NCBI RefSeq assembly: GCF_950023065.1
Contig: NC_088677.1
Location: forward strand, 58,305,469-58,369,468
Source: Planococcus citri
Taxonomy: Eukaryota; Arthropoda; Insecta; Hemiptera; Pseudococcidae
Length of the DNA stretch: 64,000 nucleotides
Direction of reading: 5' to 3'
The translations under genes were made by a program, and so were the position numbers. Positions 24,006 to 35,713 of the stretch are shown one piece after another. The notes under the pieces are model-generated. The model worked only from the letters and a program-made list of their open reading frames with translations. It did not search any database and was not told where the DNA came from. Positions within the stretch are counted from its first letter, which is position 1. Each line of letters opens with the position of its first letter.

Positions 24006-24154
24006 TAGTTTATTAGTATCTGAAAGACCTCCATCCTACTAAATTTTGAGCTCAATAAAATTTTACACCGGTAGGTACTCAAAAATCCAATTTTCCTATT
24101 TTCCGTAATTTCGATATTTTGGAAACTCCTGGAAAACTAGAAACCTGCGATTTG

Positions 24155-24510
24155 CGCCAAACGTAATGTTTCGAGGTATATATTCAATTATATAGATGAA
24201 AAAGTTTAATTAAGCTCCCTCTATATTCGTAATTTTGAATCCCTTTTTTAAGAGCCTCCCCACCTCACTTTAGGCACCCCTAAAAAGACGTCCATGCGTA
24301 TTTTTTCAAATAAATTGACTAATTTACATTTGAAACACACTAGCAAGTGCTCGATAATTTTTCATTTGATTTTTCCTGTAACCTTCATAATATAATTGAG
24401 CTTTTTTGGGTGAAATTCTAAAATTGAAATCATGAAAACGTGATTTTAACGTTTTTTCGAAGAGTAAAATCTCAGAATTTGACCCAAAAATGCTCAATTA
24501 TGAAAGTTAC
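24155..24510 (+). repeat. Dispersed repeat, inverted partner of 42900-43225
   Basis: The landmarks TTTGCGCCAAACGTAATGTT, TAGGCACCCCTAAAAA, TTTGAAACACACTAGCAAGT and CGAAGAGTAAAATCTCAGAA occur in the same order, reverse complemented, at 42900-43225. Inside this copy, AAATTGAGCTTTTTTGGGTG-like and AATTTGACCCAAAAATGCTC segments form a small internal inverted repeat (about 24380-24510) that is partly lost in the other copy. Confidence 0.75.
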
Positions 24511-25130
24511 AGGACTCACGAAATTTTAATTTATATATGTAGTTGAATCACATAATAATTTTTCAATGGGCCCCAATTTTGTTTAAAGCGATCAAAAAAG
24601 TAAATCATTGGCATTTTCACAAAATTGTGATTTTCTGGGCTCAACATTTTTTGAAATTGGACAAAAAAAAGAAAATCACTTGCATTTTTGTTTTATTCAC
24701 AAAATTTTAATCTGCATAAATATATGTAGTTGAATCGCATACTAATTTTTCATTTTTTTTCAAATTTGATGAAATTTTGGGCCCCAATTTTTTGCAAAGC
24801 GATCAAAAAAGTAAATCATTGGCGTTTTCGTTTTTCTCACGAAATTTTAACTCACATAATATGTACCTACAGTAGTTACGTTGCATACTGACTTTCTCAA
24901 TTTTTTTCAAGTTGGAAGAAATTTTGAGCCCCAATTTTATCCATAGAGGTCAAAAAAGTAAATCACTGGAATTTTCATTTTTCTTGCAAAATTTAAACCT
25001 ACACTGATGAGTTGCACAATAATTTTCCTTTTTTTTTTTTTTTTTTCAAATCTCATCTAATTTTGGGCCCAACATTTTTTGAAAGCGGTCAAAAAAAAAA
25101 TTTCGGCATTTTGTATTGACTAGATAAAAT

Positions 25131-27945
25131 TTTGTTATTTCCAAATAATCGACATAAACTTGTTCAAATTTCTCAACCAGTTTTAAAATTACTCGAAACA
25201 TAATTTTTACGCGAGCTTACCAGCTTTGAAAAACTTTCAAAATGTGTATCTACTTGTTTCATAACTTGAATGCTTTTAATGATTTTACACTCAGTAACTT
25301 AATAAATCCTGAATGTTTTCATTCTCCCTACCCCACCAATGCTCTTTATTTTTTGGGATCTGGATTTTTGTAAGTATCTGAAATGAATAGTTTAACAGAA
25401 AAACTGGATGGGAAATTCTAGGTGATCTAAAATCTTAGATTAGTTTTTAAAATATTTTTTTGCCATGGCAAAATTTCACATTTCAATAACTTAATATGGT
25501 CGTCAAAACTATGATTTTTTCAAAAACGCTCTCTCTTTGTGAATCCACATTTCCCCTGCAAAGGCATCTTCAAGACTAACAATTTTTTTGAAAGACTTTC
25601 TACTCGAAATGAAGATTTCTACTGAATTTGATCAAAACTCCTCGACTTTTTCTTCGCGATCTATAATAGATATCTCCAATCGAATCATTCGAATCAAACC
25701 CCTTATAATTTCATCGTTCATACATATCTTTCTGCACCAAAAATACCTACATCAGTTTTTCGAAACGAAATCACATCAACACGACCATATACAACACATT
25801 CAAGATACCTACAGAAGAGTCTTCAAACATTGGTAATCCTCGGTGGCTCGGTAACACGTAGGTAATTTATACTCGGAAATCTTATAACATGCGCCGGCAT
25901 GGCACAAGCTCGTTAAATATCTCATTCATCGAATAAAGCTCGTAAATTCGAAAATCCCTAACGCGGTTTCGCTGTGCTCTTGTTGTAATTCGTAACGGTC
26001 AATAAACCTCGGGTAGGTAAGTAAGTATTCTTACGTAGTATTTCGTAACATTATATAGTCAAACACACTCTTGTAGCATATAAAAATGAATCAACAGTAA
26101 AGTTCCCTCACAAAGTCATATAGTACATCTTTCTATCTACACATATCTACATAGATAGATACAAATGGTAAAGAGGATCTATTTTTGACGCAATTACTCA
26201 GCTCGATTATCCAACAGCAGGCTGAACAGTAGCAAAGAACCTATAAGGCTTAAAGTAAAGCATAGGCTATACCATACCACCGAGAGAGAGACAGCGAGAC
26301 ACAGCATCACAGAACTAATTGTCAGTAGAGGAAAGTCATCTTACATTTATATCTCATTCGAGGCTACGCGTACCACAAACGAATTAACAATGTTTATGTA
26401 CGTGTACAGCACAGTGTAGGTACAGTGTACACTGTACACAGCTAATATACACAGAGGTATACGTACAAGTATAAAATTAGAATAAAAGAAAAACCTGCAC
26501 AAACACGTTGTTGGATACTTTTCATGCAGAGCGTAGACGGGTCTAGCTTTTATCTTCGTTTATCTTTAGGGACAACTGCGTAACCCTTTCGCGGTGACGG
26601 TATTCAAATGCTAAGCAGTAAACCTTTTTTTTTTTCAAATGAAAAAGTTTTCTTTTTTGATTTTTTTCCTCTCGGTGTACGAAGGCTGAACCGGATGTAC
26701 CAGAAATACTTGTTCCGTACATGACACCAACAAAAGGTGTACACCTTTAGGCGGCCATTTTCCAAATCCAAAGCTGTACGTGTACGAGTAATTTGAAAAA
26801 AAAGTTATATTTTCCCCTTTTAATCTACTTAACCGGATACGGCCAGTATGATTATGAAAATCTCCTATAGGTGCATATAGTGACCACTTTTCTTTATTCT
26901 TTTTCATCTAGCTAGGTTTAGATAATGTCTTTCCGTCGTCCACTCTTTTAGTTGGTGTATTCAACTTTCGAGTTTTTTTAATGGCCAGCTGCGTGATGCA
27001 ACAACTTCATATACAAATAATATCACTTCAGGTGAATAATTATTACACATAAATACTCGTATATGCCTAATATACTTGAAATTTGCCAACTCCGTGACTT
27101 ACGCGGATTTCCTCTATATTTCTTCCACAGATACGCATCTTTACCTAAATAAAAGGCCACTTTCATCGCAAAAACTCTGCATGAATCATTATCATCACAC
27201 TGCAAACACACATGGTACACCGCATAAAGATATAGGTACTCGTATAAATAAATGCGTTTACCAGAAAGAAAAGAAAGCATAGGTACTTGTGTGGTTTCCT
27301 CGAATAAACATACTATCAAAACCGATATCGTTTTGTTCGAATGTATGAAATTCATGCCATATCTCTCAATCACTCTATAGCTCTTCTACTTCTACCTTCG
27401 TTAATAGACACGTGGTGGTTATCAAAAAATCCTCTTCTCGTAAAATTATTCAAAAATCATTCGATCTCTGTTTGTTATAAGTGCATATGGGTAGTCATGG
27501 GTACAACATAAATACCACATTGTATTAATCCGATTGCGATTTTCTTCAAACTCATTGTCGCAGTTTTTATTGTTCTCGATAAATTTCTGATATGGTATGT
27601 ATAATTAAATTCATCACTTTCTCTCTCTCACTGGACCCTCTTTCTGTCCTTCTCAGTCATCTTGTGATTTGTGGTGCAATTGTTTGAGGCACGTTCTGTG
27701 GAATAGTGCGAATGAATAAGTCGTATGTACTATAGATAAAGGATCTAACTCGAAGGGAAGAAGAGGATTTTAAACAGGGTACAGGATAGTGAAAGGAGGG
27801 GGGAAGGGTGAAGACAGATAAGGAAGAAAACTGCGCAGATTCACACAATGGGTACACTGAAATTGTTCTGTAATGTTCTAGAACGTGTTTTGTTCAAATG
27901 GATATAAAATACAAAGAAGTTTCTCAAAATAACGAATTAGTCAGT
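25131..27945. other. Mostly low-copy non-coding DNA
   Basis: 25500-27900 reads as an island with few long homopolymers, CG dinucleotides and short GATA-like tandem stretches (ATAGATAGATAC near 26152; GTACAGTGTACACTGTACAC near 26420). Frames of 66-116 codons (for example 27023-27373 on the minus strand) show no motif and overlap on both strands. No gene is supported. Confidence 0.4.
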
Positions 27946-27949
27946 TTCG

Positions 27950-28510
27950 CACATTCGTAAATTCCAACTTGAAAATGAACCTTTGTAGAATTTATTCAAA
28001 AGTGGTCTTGTGGCCTATTAAAATGGGCTAAAATTTTGCAAGGAATCGAAATATTTCGACGAAAATGTTTTTTTGGGCATTTTGGAGGAGTTCTGAGCCC
28101 GAAATTTAGTCATGATTTCCGGGATTTTTGAAACAGTGCTGTGCGACCTATTGAAATAGGCTAAAATTTTGGGAGAAATTCAAATATTGCAACAACAATT
28201 TATTTTTACCATTTTTGAAGAATTTTGAGCCAAAAATTGGATTAAGTATACGTAATTTTTAATTTTCATGATGTTTGAAAAAAGTGGCTATGATAAAATT
28301 AGTCAGGGCTGAGATTTTGCTAAAAATTCAAAATTATTTTGATAAAAAGTTTTTGCACCTTATTGAAGAATTTTGATCCTGAAAAATTGGGTCATTATTT
28401 TCGAGATTTTTGAAGAAGGGAACATAATCTAGAAAATGAGTTTAAATTTAGCGGAAAAAAAATGTTCAGCATTTTTGAAGAATTTCAGCTCAAAATTTGT
28501 CTGATTTTCA
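27950..28510 (+). repeat. Tandem array, about 140 bp units
   Basis: Three to four diverged units are marked by CCTATTRAAATRGGCTAAAATTTTG, a GAAGAATTTTGAGCC-like middle and TTTTGAAAxAGTGGC-like joints, starting near 28015, 28152 and 28295. The pattern (ACCxATTxAAATxxGTTAAAATTTxGCAAG) is the same family as the arms of the foldback-like element at 22996-25130. Confidence 0.55.
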
Positions 28511-28556
28511 GAAGTTATCATGACTATTGAAAAAATATGCATGAATCGAGTCTATG

Positions 28557-28884
28557 CATTCGGACCGGTCTCTCACGTAGAGGGCGCTAGTGTGCCCTAG
28601 TGTGCCCATTGTTCAAGCTTCTTCACACAGTTCAGACGGGGGTTTTCTTATCAATCGTATTTTACCAAAACGTTGGATTTACGAGTTAAAAATAAAAATA
28701 TGATTCGGTCATGATTAGATAATATGCAGTAATAATCGTAAAAATAATGTACATCAAATTATTTTTTCAATTTTAACCCTTGAAATTAATGCTTTCGTAA
28801 ATGCTGATAAGAAAAGCCCCGTCTGAAAAATGTAAACATTTGCCAGCTCACTAGCGCCCTCTACGTGAGTGCCCGGTCCGAATG
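28557..28884. mobile_element. 328 bp MITE with 36 bp terminal inverted repeats
   Basis: The left terminus CATTCGGACCGG then CTCACGTAGAGGGCGCTAGTG (28557-28592) is mirrored by 28849-28884, with 34 of 36 bases matching. A second, subterminal pair (TTCAGACGGGG and TTTTCTTATCA at 28631-28653; its reverse complement at 28805-28827) matches at 22 of 23. The middle is AT-rich and non-coding. Size, paired termini and lack of a frame fit a miniature inverted-repeat transposable element. No clear target-site duplication is visible, so the superfamily is open. Confidence 0.85.
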
Positions 28885-31030
28885 GATCAGCAGTCAGCAC
28901 ATCAAACCCTTGTACTGGCTGAGACAAAGTTTACTATCAAGGCTAATCATTAATATTATAATCATTTTAAGGGAAAATAAGATTGGTCATCAAATATGTA
29001 TAAGACTTCTGACGAATTGTTTGATTTTTAAAAAGGCAATTTTTTCAATGAGATATTTTTAGAATGGACAAATTTTATCATAATGTTGTAGCCTAGTTAT
29101 GTTTGAACATCATTCATTGTTCTTCAATTTTCATATTGCAGTATACGTAATTGACTGAACGATTCATATTTTTCTTTTTCTTCCTTGAACCACACTTTGA
29201 AGCATCATTGGTTATTTTGTTTGACAAATAAATAAATACATTACATACGAGGATAGGTAGAGATGCTAGACCCGTTTTTACGATGAAAATCATTCAAAGA
29301 TGAAAAATAATGGAACATTATTTTCTTTTCCATTTTCTAGAAAAGAACTCATTAGGAAGGTCTTATCATTTATGCTGTTGAATAATGAACATTATGATGA
29401 AAACAATAATATTTTGAAAAAAAATTCTTAGAAATTTCTTTTCATTTCACAAGTTTACCATACAATGCCTACGAACTATGCACATGTCTGTCTTGACACC
29501 ATTACACATAATTTTTGAACAGAATGTAGCTATTATAATATGTACCTGCTTTTGCGTTTCACTTTGTTTTAACCTCGCTAAAAAAATACTCGAAGTAAAA
29601 AATCAGTGAAATGGTCATCTTTTAGAATCAATATTTTAGAATTTAAATTAGGTATCTACTTTTAAATTCAAATCACATAACTTGGGTTTGTGAACGGAAA
29701 CCGGGGGGGGGGGAGGAGGAGGGCGAAATGGCAAGAATCAAATACATAAATTGAAATTCTCTTCGTTTTTTTTTTTTTTTTAAAGAAGCTAATTTTTTCA
29801 AAATCCATTTATTTTTTGGATTTAACTGCATAAGATCTCTACTAGGTAACAAATCTTTTCCGATGAAGGGGGATATGGAGGTCATTAGCAGTGAATTTCG
29901 AACAGTTTGACATTTAAAAAAAATTAACATTTGAAAATTAAATTTTTCAACCGAAATCCTGAATAGAGCACTACTAACCCACCCCCTGATTGGGGACCAT
30001 AAATTGAAAAAGATGAAGTCATGCAATTACATTGAATGCTACGGTATGTTTTCAGAGGTGCCAAACACAAGTACGATTTCATTTTTTCGATATGACCTCT
30101 CCCAAACCTATCCTCATGTCGAATTAAACGACTTTTTCTTCAAGATCAATTGTAAACAGAAGGTTGGAGGGGGTCGCGAAAAAAGCACATGATAAATGTT
30201 AGGAATCTTGAAGTAGCTATTTACTTGAACTATTGCCAACTAAATCATATTTAAAGAAGAAAATTTTATCATCGTGTGCAATAAAGTTAGGAAACTTATC
30301 TTTTGATTCGTGCCTTATTTTATTATAGAAAGAAATTCCCAGATAACAAGAAAATGAAATTATTCCATCGGCAAACGAAAACGAGCGTAAATATTTGTGT
30401 TGAACATTATAATAAATATTTACTATGTATTTGTGATCACCCTAAAAATAGTAATTAAGTAACTGTATTTTGGTTTGGTATTTATTAATCAAAATATCCG
30501 TGTATTTATGTATAAGACATTTATTTTTCCACCAATCATTCTTTATTTCCTCAGTTCCTGAAGAGGCGATCGTAATTAAGAGCAGTGATGTAATACTTTC
30601 CACCCAAAATAACTGCCGGTGGGAGGGAATCCCTCTCCCCCAACAGAAAAATGTTGGCGAAAATTTGGGAATTTTGGGGGAAAATTGGGTGAGTTGAAAA
30701 AAGTTGAGACATTTGGGAAAGTTGAGAAGGAATTGTGTAAACGGGAAAAATCAAAGAATTATCAAAAGCCATGGGTTTTTACTTCTTGAATTATAAACTT
30801 TCAAAAGTTTTAGACCTTCACCCTTCGCTCGGGTTAGATCATTTTCCTTTTCTTTTTTCCAAACAAAGTTAGAGAGTAGAAAAATTGACTTTCTCGCATC
30901 AAAATAATGTTTTACTGGATTTTTTCCAAAAACAACAACAACAACAACAACAAAAAGGCTTCTCTCATGCATTTTAGTCAAAATTGTCAGAAAGTGTCAC
31001 CCTTAGGGTGGTCCTTATTTTTGAAGTTGG
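28885..31030. other. AT-rich non-coding, no gene seen
   Basis: Decayed repeat texture with homopolymer tracts (G at about 29703-29711, T at about 29767-29781) and an AAC microsatellite near 30931-30953. Open frames near 30470-30981 overlap on both strands and are low complexity. Nothing else could be identified. Confidence 0.35.
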
Positions 31031-31041
31031 GATTTTTTCCG

Positions 31042-31169
31042 CTCCCAACCCACAAAGTGGTGTCCTTTGGTGAGAAAATAATTCCCTATTTTTTATTTTT
31101 TCCATTTTCAAAAAATAAAAAATAGGGAATTATTTTCTCACCAAAGGACACCACTTTGTGGGTTGGGAG
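31042..31169. repeat. Perfect 60 bp inverted repeat, 8-nt loop
   Basis: 31042-31101 (starting CTCCCAACCCACAAAGTGG) and 31110-31169 are exact reverse complements over all 60 bases, separated by CCATTTTC. A third, imperfect copy of the inner half lies at about 31425-31480 (AATAAAAAATAGGGTATTAT, then TTTTCTCACC), in the orientation of the right arm. The G/C-containing stem would fold strongly as RNA or as extruded DNA. Confidence 0.95.
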
Positions 31170-31232
31170 GAGGAAAGACCAAAAGCAACTAATTTTAGCA
31201 CATCCCACATAATATACGAATTTCAGCTATTC

Positions 31233-31246
31233 GGGGGGGGGGGGGG
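31233..31246 (+). repeat. G14 homopolymer
   Basis: An uninterrupted run of 14 G, one of several long G or C runs in the repeat regions (also C20 at 39567-39586 and G runs near 42826 and 43722). Confidence 0.9.
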
Positions 31247-31654
31247 TCAGCTTGGTTTTCATGGGAGGGGGCTAAAATTGCCGTGAGAGTCTATTTTACT
31301 CAAAAAGGACCTTCTAGAGATGATGGAACTCAAAATTTTGAAATTTCAAAAATTTTTCTTTGAATTGGTTTTTTTTTAAATTTTTGAAAATTGAGGGGCC
31401 GACCGCAGCCCGAATTTTTCGAAAATGGAAAAAATAAAAAATAGGGTATTATTTTCTCACCAGAGGTTACCACTTTAGGGCGATGAGAGCGGAAAAAATC
31501 GCACATTTTTTTGCCACGTAGTTAAGGACTACCTATAGTTAACCTGTCAAAAAAATGTCCCTTTTATTGTCAAAAATCAGCAAAAAAAATCCAATTTTTG
31601 CCAAAATGGGTTGTTTTTTGAAAATATAAAAATTACGTTCTGAAAAAAATGGAC

Positions 31655-32640
31655 AATTGTGAATTTTCGAGAGATTAAAAAATATTAACTTATAATGTCC
31701 TGAAAACTGAAAATGCTAAAGCCATGAAAACCAACTTTTTGCATCATCAAGAATTCAAGAATGATGTTTTACGTTTCGAATTATCAATTTTTCACAGCTT
31801 TCACTCGGGCTAGGTCATTTTCTGTTTATTTTCTCCGACCGGTTGAAAAATTGTCTTTTCTCATCGAAAATAATGTTGCTTTAATTTTGAAAAATTATTC
31901 ATTTTCGAAATCTTTTGCCCTGGCTTTGCTCCGACCTTTATTCCTATTTTTTAAATACCTATTGAAAACTATTGTTAAAATTTTCAAAAGTTGAAGTTAT
32001 GAAAATCAATATGAAGTTATTTTATACTTTTCGAATTATCGATTTTTTCAATGCTTTCTGCTCTCGCTTGGCTCGTGCAGATTTGAATTCTATTAGAGTT
32101 AAATTTTTCAGAAATTTTCAATAATGAAAATCAACTACAGAAATTCAAGAAAAATGTGCAAAATAACAAAGAAAATGTGTGAAATTTCACTCAAAAATAC
32201 CAAAAAGCATAAAATTTTGGAACTGAAACTTCTTATATTGAAAACTATTTTTTTGCTATACCTCACAATTTGTAAATTTTCTGATCTTTTCACTCTTGTT
32301 TCACTCGGGGAAAATCGAAAATATTTTGCTCTGTGCTCTCTTTTTGAATTTGATTTCCCTAAGCCAATAGCCTATGCAAAAAAAGACGAAAAATTGCGAA
32401 TTTTTGATTTTGGACTTCAATACTATCCTTGTAATAGAACAATTATTAATTGAATTTTCGTTTCCAACTCTCCCTTCCAAAAGTTCGAACCACATCTGGC
32501 TAATTAGCATTAAAAATGTCTGTTTAGGGCCGAGGGGGGGGGGGGAGGCTCTGGAGTAAAAAGTTGGGAAAATCGGGCGAAAAAAATTGAAAAAATTTCA
32601 ATCTCACCCCTTCCCTCCCTCCATCCCTCCCTTCCTCCAA
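31655..32640 (+). repeat. Left arm of an old inverted repeat (partner 39480-40240)
   Basis: In order: GTGAATTTTCGAGAGA, CTGAAAATGCTAAAGCCATG, TTTGCATCATCAAGAATTCA, ACGTTTCGAATTATCAATTT, ACTCGG followed by GAAAATCGAAAATATTTTG, TTTTTGAATTTGATTT, then a G tract and GTAAAAAGTTGGGAAAATCG. All occur reverse complemented at 39480-40240 with moderate divergence. The region also contains GCCCTGGCTTTGCTCCGACC-type modules (about 31916). Open frames at 31761-31994 and 32124-32453 are repeat by-products. Confidence 0.65.
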
Positions 32641-35155
32641 CGAAACACCACCTCATCACGTTTCTTTCACTAATTTCACCTAAAGATGCCAAATTAAGGT
32701 ACAAAATAGGTATCGTGATTTTCAAGCTGCTATGAGCAATCACATCACACATGGAAAATCGTTTCGTAATATTGATCAATTTGGATGATGAAATTAGCTT
32801 AATTCACAAGTAATCTTTATATGCTCCATCATCTCACTTTTGGTTCCTGAACAGATATTCTGAGTTGCAAAGATACAAATACTTCCGAAGAAAAATAGAT
32901 ATGTAAATATGTGTAATTTGAACTGGGGAGAAAGAAGGGGAATAGATTGAGTGTAAATTCATATTTCACGAACAAATTCAAAGTGGTAAGAGAGAATTTG
33001 ATCCAGCTTACAATATTGCGAAACAGATACGAAGAAAAAACCACACCAATACCACCGTTTACAATAACCCACATTGACCTTATACCACAACGAGTCAAGG
33101 GTAGGTCCAGGTCCAGGTCTATAATAGCCAATCAAATCCGGGTGGTTTTTCGCACCTTTTGCGATCCTGTAATAAGAACGTGGCACGTATCGATTCGGTA
33201 CGCCGCGTCGCGCCGGACGATGGGCGATATACGAGCGATTATGTTGGGCACAAGCGAGAGGAATGCTTCGAATTGGAATTGGGAAAACCCTTTAAATTAA
33301 ATTACAGAGTAGTTAAACGTGCAAGGGTGCTAACTGTAACGCGGCCAGGTGGTTTAAAGTTTGTCGGTAAAAGAGCGACGAATAATAGGTCTAACATTAC
33401 TAAATGGCTCTTTAAACAAAAGATTTTTAAAGATGTTAGTTTAAAGCACCTGGTCCGAGAGACAGACTTTACTCGCAGCGCAAATAAGTATACCACCTCA
33501 CCTATGTATAAGTATAAAACTTACATAATTACGCAGAAAAATCACCGCGTTAATGACATTTCGCAATTAATTCTTAGGTATATTTTATGCCATCGTAATA
33601 TACCTAGTAATGTGTATTATGGTCCTTTGAAGGAGAGTGTGAGATGAAAAAAAACCTTAGCCAGAGGTAACCGTTAAAATCTCGAGCAAAAAATAGCTAT
33701 ATATTATTTATTGTACGTAGGTACATACATACGTATAGTATACCACCTCAAGGTGCACCAATATGCTCTTGCTCACGTATAGCACGTGATTTTCCAGTTG
33801 GACTGTTGCAAAAACCACCTTGTACGTGTGCTACTTTCGTCTCGTATAGTTTTGATTTTCCCCCTGTCTCGCTTTTCCTATTCAATACCTATTTAAAGGC
33901 ATATCTAAGGATATCTTTAAGACGTAGAAGAAGTATCTATGTACGAAGCGTCGTCGCGGGGCAGCTTACGTTAGATGGGCTGGGCTGGGTTGGGGCAACT
34001 CGTATACCTCGAGTATATTTAGTTTACCTCATCTCTACGTCGCCTGTGTTTTTAAGTCGCGGATAAAAGGTATTGTTACTTCCGCATGTGTTATAGTTAT
34101 TTTCGTACATCTTAAAAATGAACCCCGATTTTGTGTAAATGCGACGACGAGTGCGCGGTTGGTTTTATTATTTTGCTTTCATTGGTCCCTCCTCGTCTGT
34201 ATGTGTTTGGTGCTTGCTGCTTGCTGCTTGCTGATGGTGGTGTAAGCCTATATGGTACACACTACACAGTACAGGTCAGGTATCTTCTACAAGTACGTAG
34301 AGTGCTCGACGCTTACTCGGGGACCAGTTTAACCAGACGTACGTATCGTAGTCGGCATAAAGCACCGTTTAAACGGCGGCTAAAAAAATCCCATCCTTTA
34401 AATTTTCGTCGTCAGCTGCATAGCACCATAGAAAAGTATGTACGGTGTGTAAGATACGGCACGCGACAGCTGCAAATCACAGTCCCTTAATAGCAACACC
34501 ATTACCGCGCCAACGATCAGATATTTTGACCTGGGGTGTGCCCCGAAGCAAAGGTGTTTTCATCGTATGTATAGTGTATTTTATAACCCGAGTTGAAAAA
34601 TTCAACCGACGTCCGACGCTCGTGCTATATACACCGACGATGTACCTACATACATACGAGTACGAGTACAATACCTACAGTATGTACAAGGTACCTAAAC
34701 CTATATCCAATATACGCACCCATATATAATACCGTATATACCAAAGCTACGGCTGTTTACGTTACCATTTAATATCGTTTCATTGTTTGTACGTGCGGTT
34801 TATGGAGTGTTTTTTTCCTTATTCCTCGGCCTCATGGCTCATGCTTGTATATTCCAGAGGACAGTTGCACTATATACTACAGGCAGTAAAAGCCCGCCTT
34901 TTAATGCGACCACTCTGCCAAAGAAAAATCAACTGAGTATAAAAATAACTACCTAAACCTAGTATACGGACGTGCGACTTGTACAACCTCGACGTATAGG
35001 CTAATTACCGTGCGCACATTTCAGCGGAATTAGCTCTCGCACGTGCCATGCCAACCAGTTGTCTTTTACATAAATAGAAAATTTTTACTGCCTACTCGAA
35101 CATCTTCTCGAGTTCTCTGACTAATAGACTCATTCCTTACTGAAATTGCAATCAA
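32641..35155. other. Low-copy island, no convincing gene
   Basis: This is one of the most GC-balanced parts of the window, with several frames of 86-162 codons. The longest (33159-33647, +) opens at a TTG, has no ATG until near its end, and shows no known domain. Others overlap it on both strands. A TGCTTGC-type triplet-like repeat lies near 34208-34232. It could be regulatory DNA or a non-coding transcript; I cannot show either. Confidence 0.35.
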
Positions 35156-35357
35156 GTCGAATATGCCGGATGTAGCCTTTTTTATGAAGATAATTTGAAT
35201 CGTGATTTCTCCCCTGCCCCCTTCCAATTCTTGGGATGATGATAGAAAGTGTCCTGATCAGCGTTCATTTCGACGGTTCTGCCTCCTGGCGCAAACCAAA
35301 TGAGGTGCTGAGTTGCTGACTTTAGAATGTTTCACTGTATTAAGCTCACTTTCACAG

Positions 35358-35610
35358 GGTGTTCATTAGGGTAATAGAGAAAAAAATCCGTGTCTTGGAT
35401 TTTGACAAAATAAGTCCATGGTGTCTAAAACGGATTTTTGTTGTTGAAAAAATCACTACTTTTTCACTACTTACCTTTTTTCAACAAAATTTTCAGAAAG
35501 CTCTCCACTCGAACCCCCCTCTCTTCACATACATAAAAAATTAACATGGTATCCATTATTTTTGGCAAGTCATTTTCCCTGACTTTTCCAGGTTTCCCAG
35601 ATTATTTTCC
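35358..35610 (+). repeat. Dispersed repeat module (TTTTTCACTACTT / CCCTGACTTTTCC)
   Basis: Contains AGGGTGTTCATTAG, ACTACTTTTTCACTACTT and CCCTGACTTTTCCAGGTTTC. The same modules occur in direct orientation at about 39140-39420 (CCCCTGACTTTTCCTGGC, GACACCCTG, TTCACTACTTTTTCACTGC). It is a diverged repeat with no coding sense. Confidence 0.45.
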
Positions 35611-35713
35611 CCCAATTTTCGATACGTACTTAACCCATACTTCAATTTAAAGAAGGAGTTGTGGGGGGAGAGGGGCAGGTGAGATAATTTTTTTCATGCG
35701 TGTTCTCTTCAAA

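Larger units (their letters stand above)
22996..25130. mobile_element. Foldback-like element with tandemly repeated arms
   Basis: The left side (22996-23500) has four copies of a 120-138 bp unit marked by GTTRAAATTTCGxAAG (near 23039, 23159, 23289, 23427) followed by TTTTTTGACCACTT and AAAATTGGGGxCCAAAATT. The right side (24510-25130) has four or five copies of the same unit on the other strand. It is marked by CACGAAATTTTAA (near 24515, 24702, 24839, 24983) with CCCCAATTTTxTGCAAAGCG and TCAAAAAAGTAAATCATTGGC. A smaller hairpin (23599-24005) sits between. Long inverted arms made of tandem subrepeats are the hallmark of Foldback (FB) elements, but kinship is not shown. No transposase is present. 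A further dispersed repeat (24155-24510) makes the halves unequal. Confidence 0.6.

Noticed and set aside
33159..33647. 162-codon + strand open frame
   Set aside because: Opens at TTG, has no ATG until its last third, shows no recognisable domain and no splice context.
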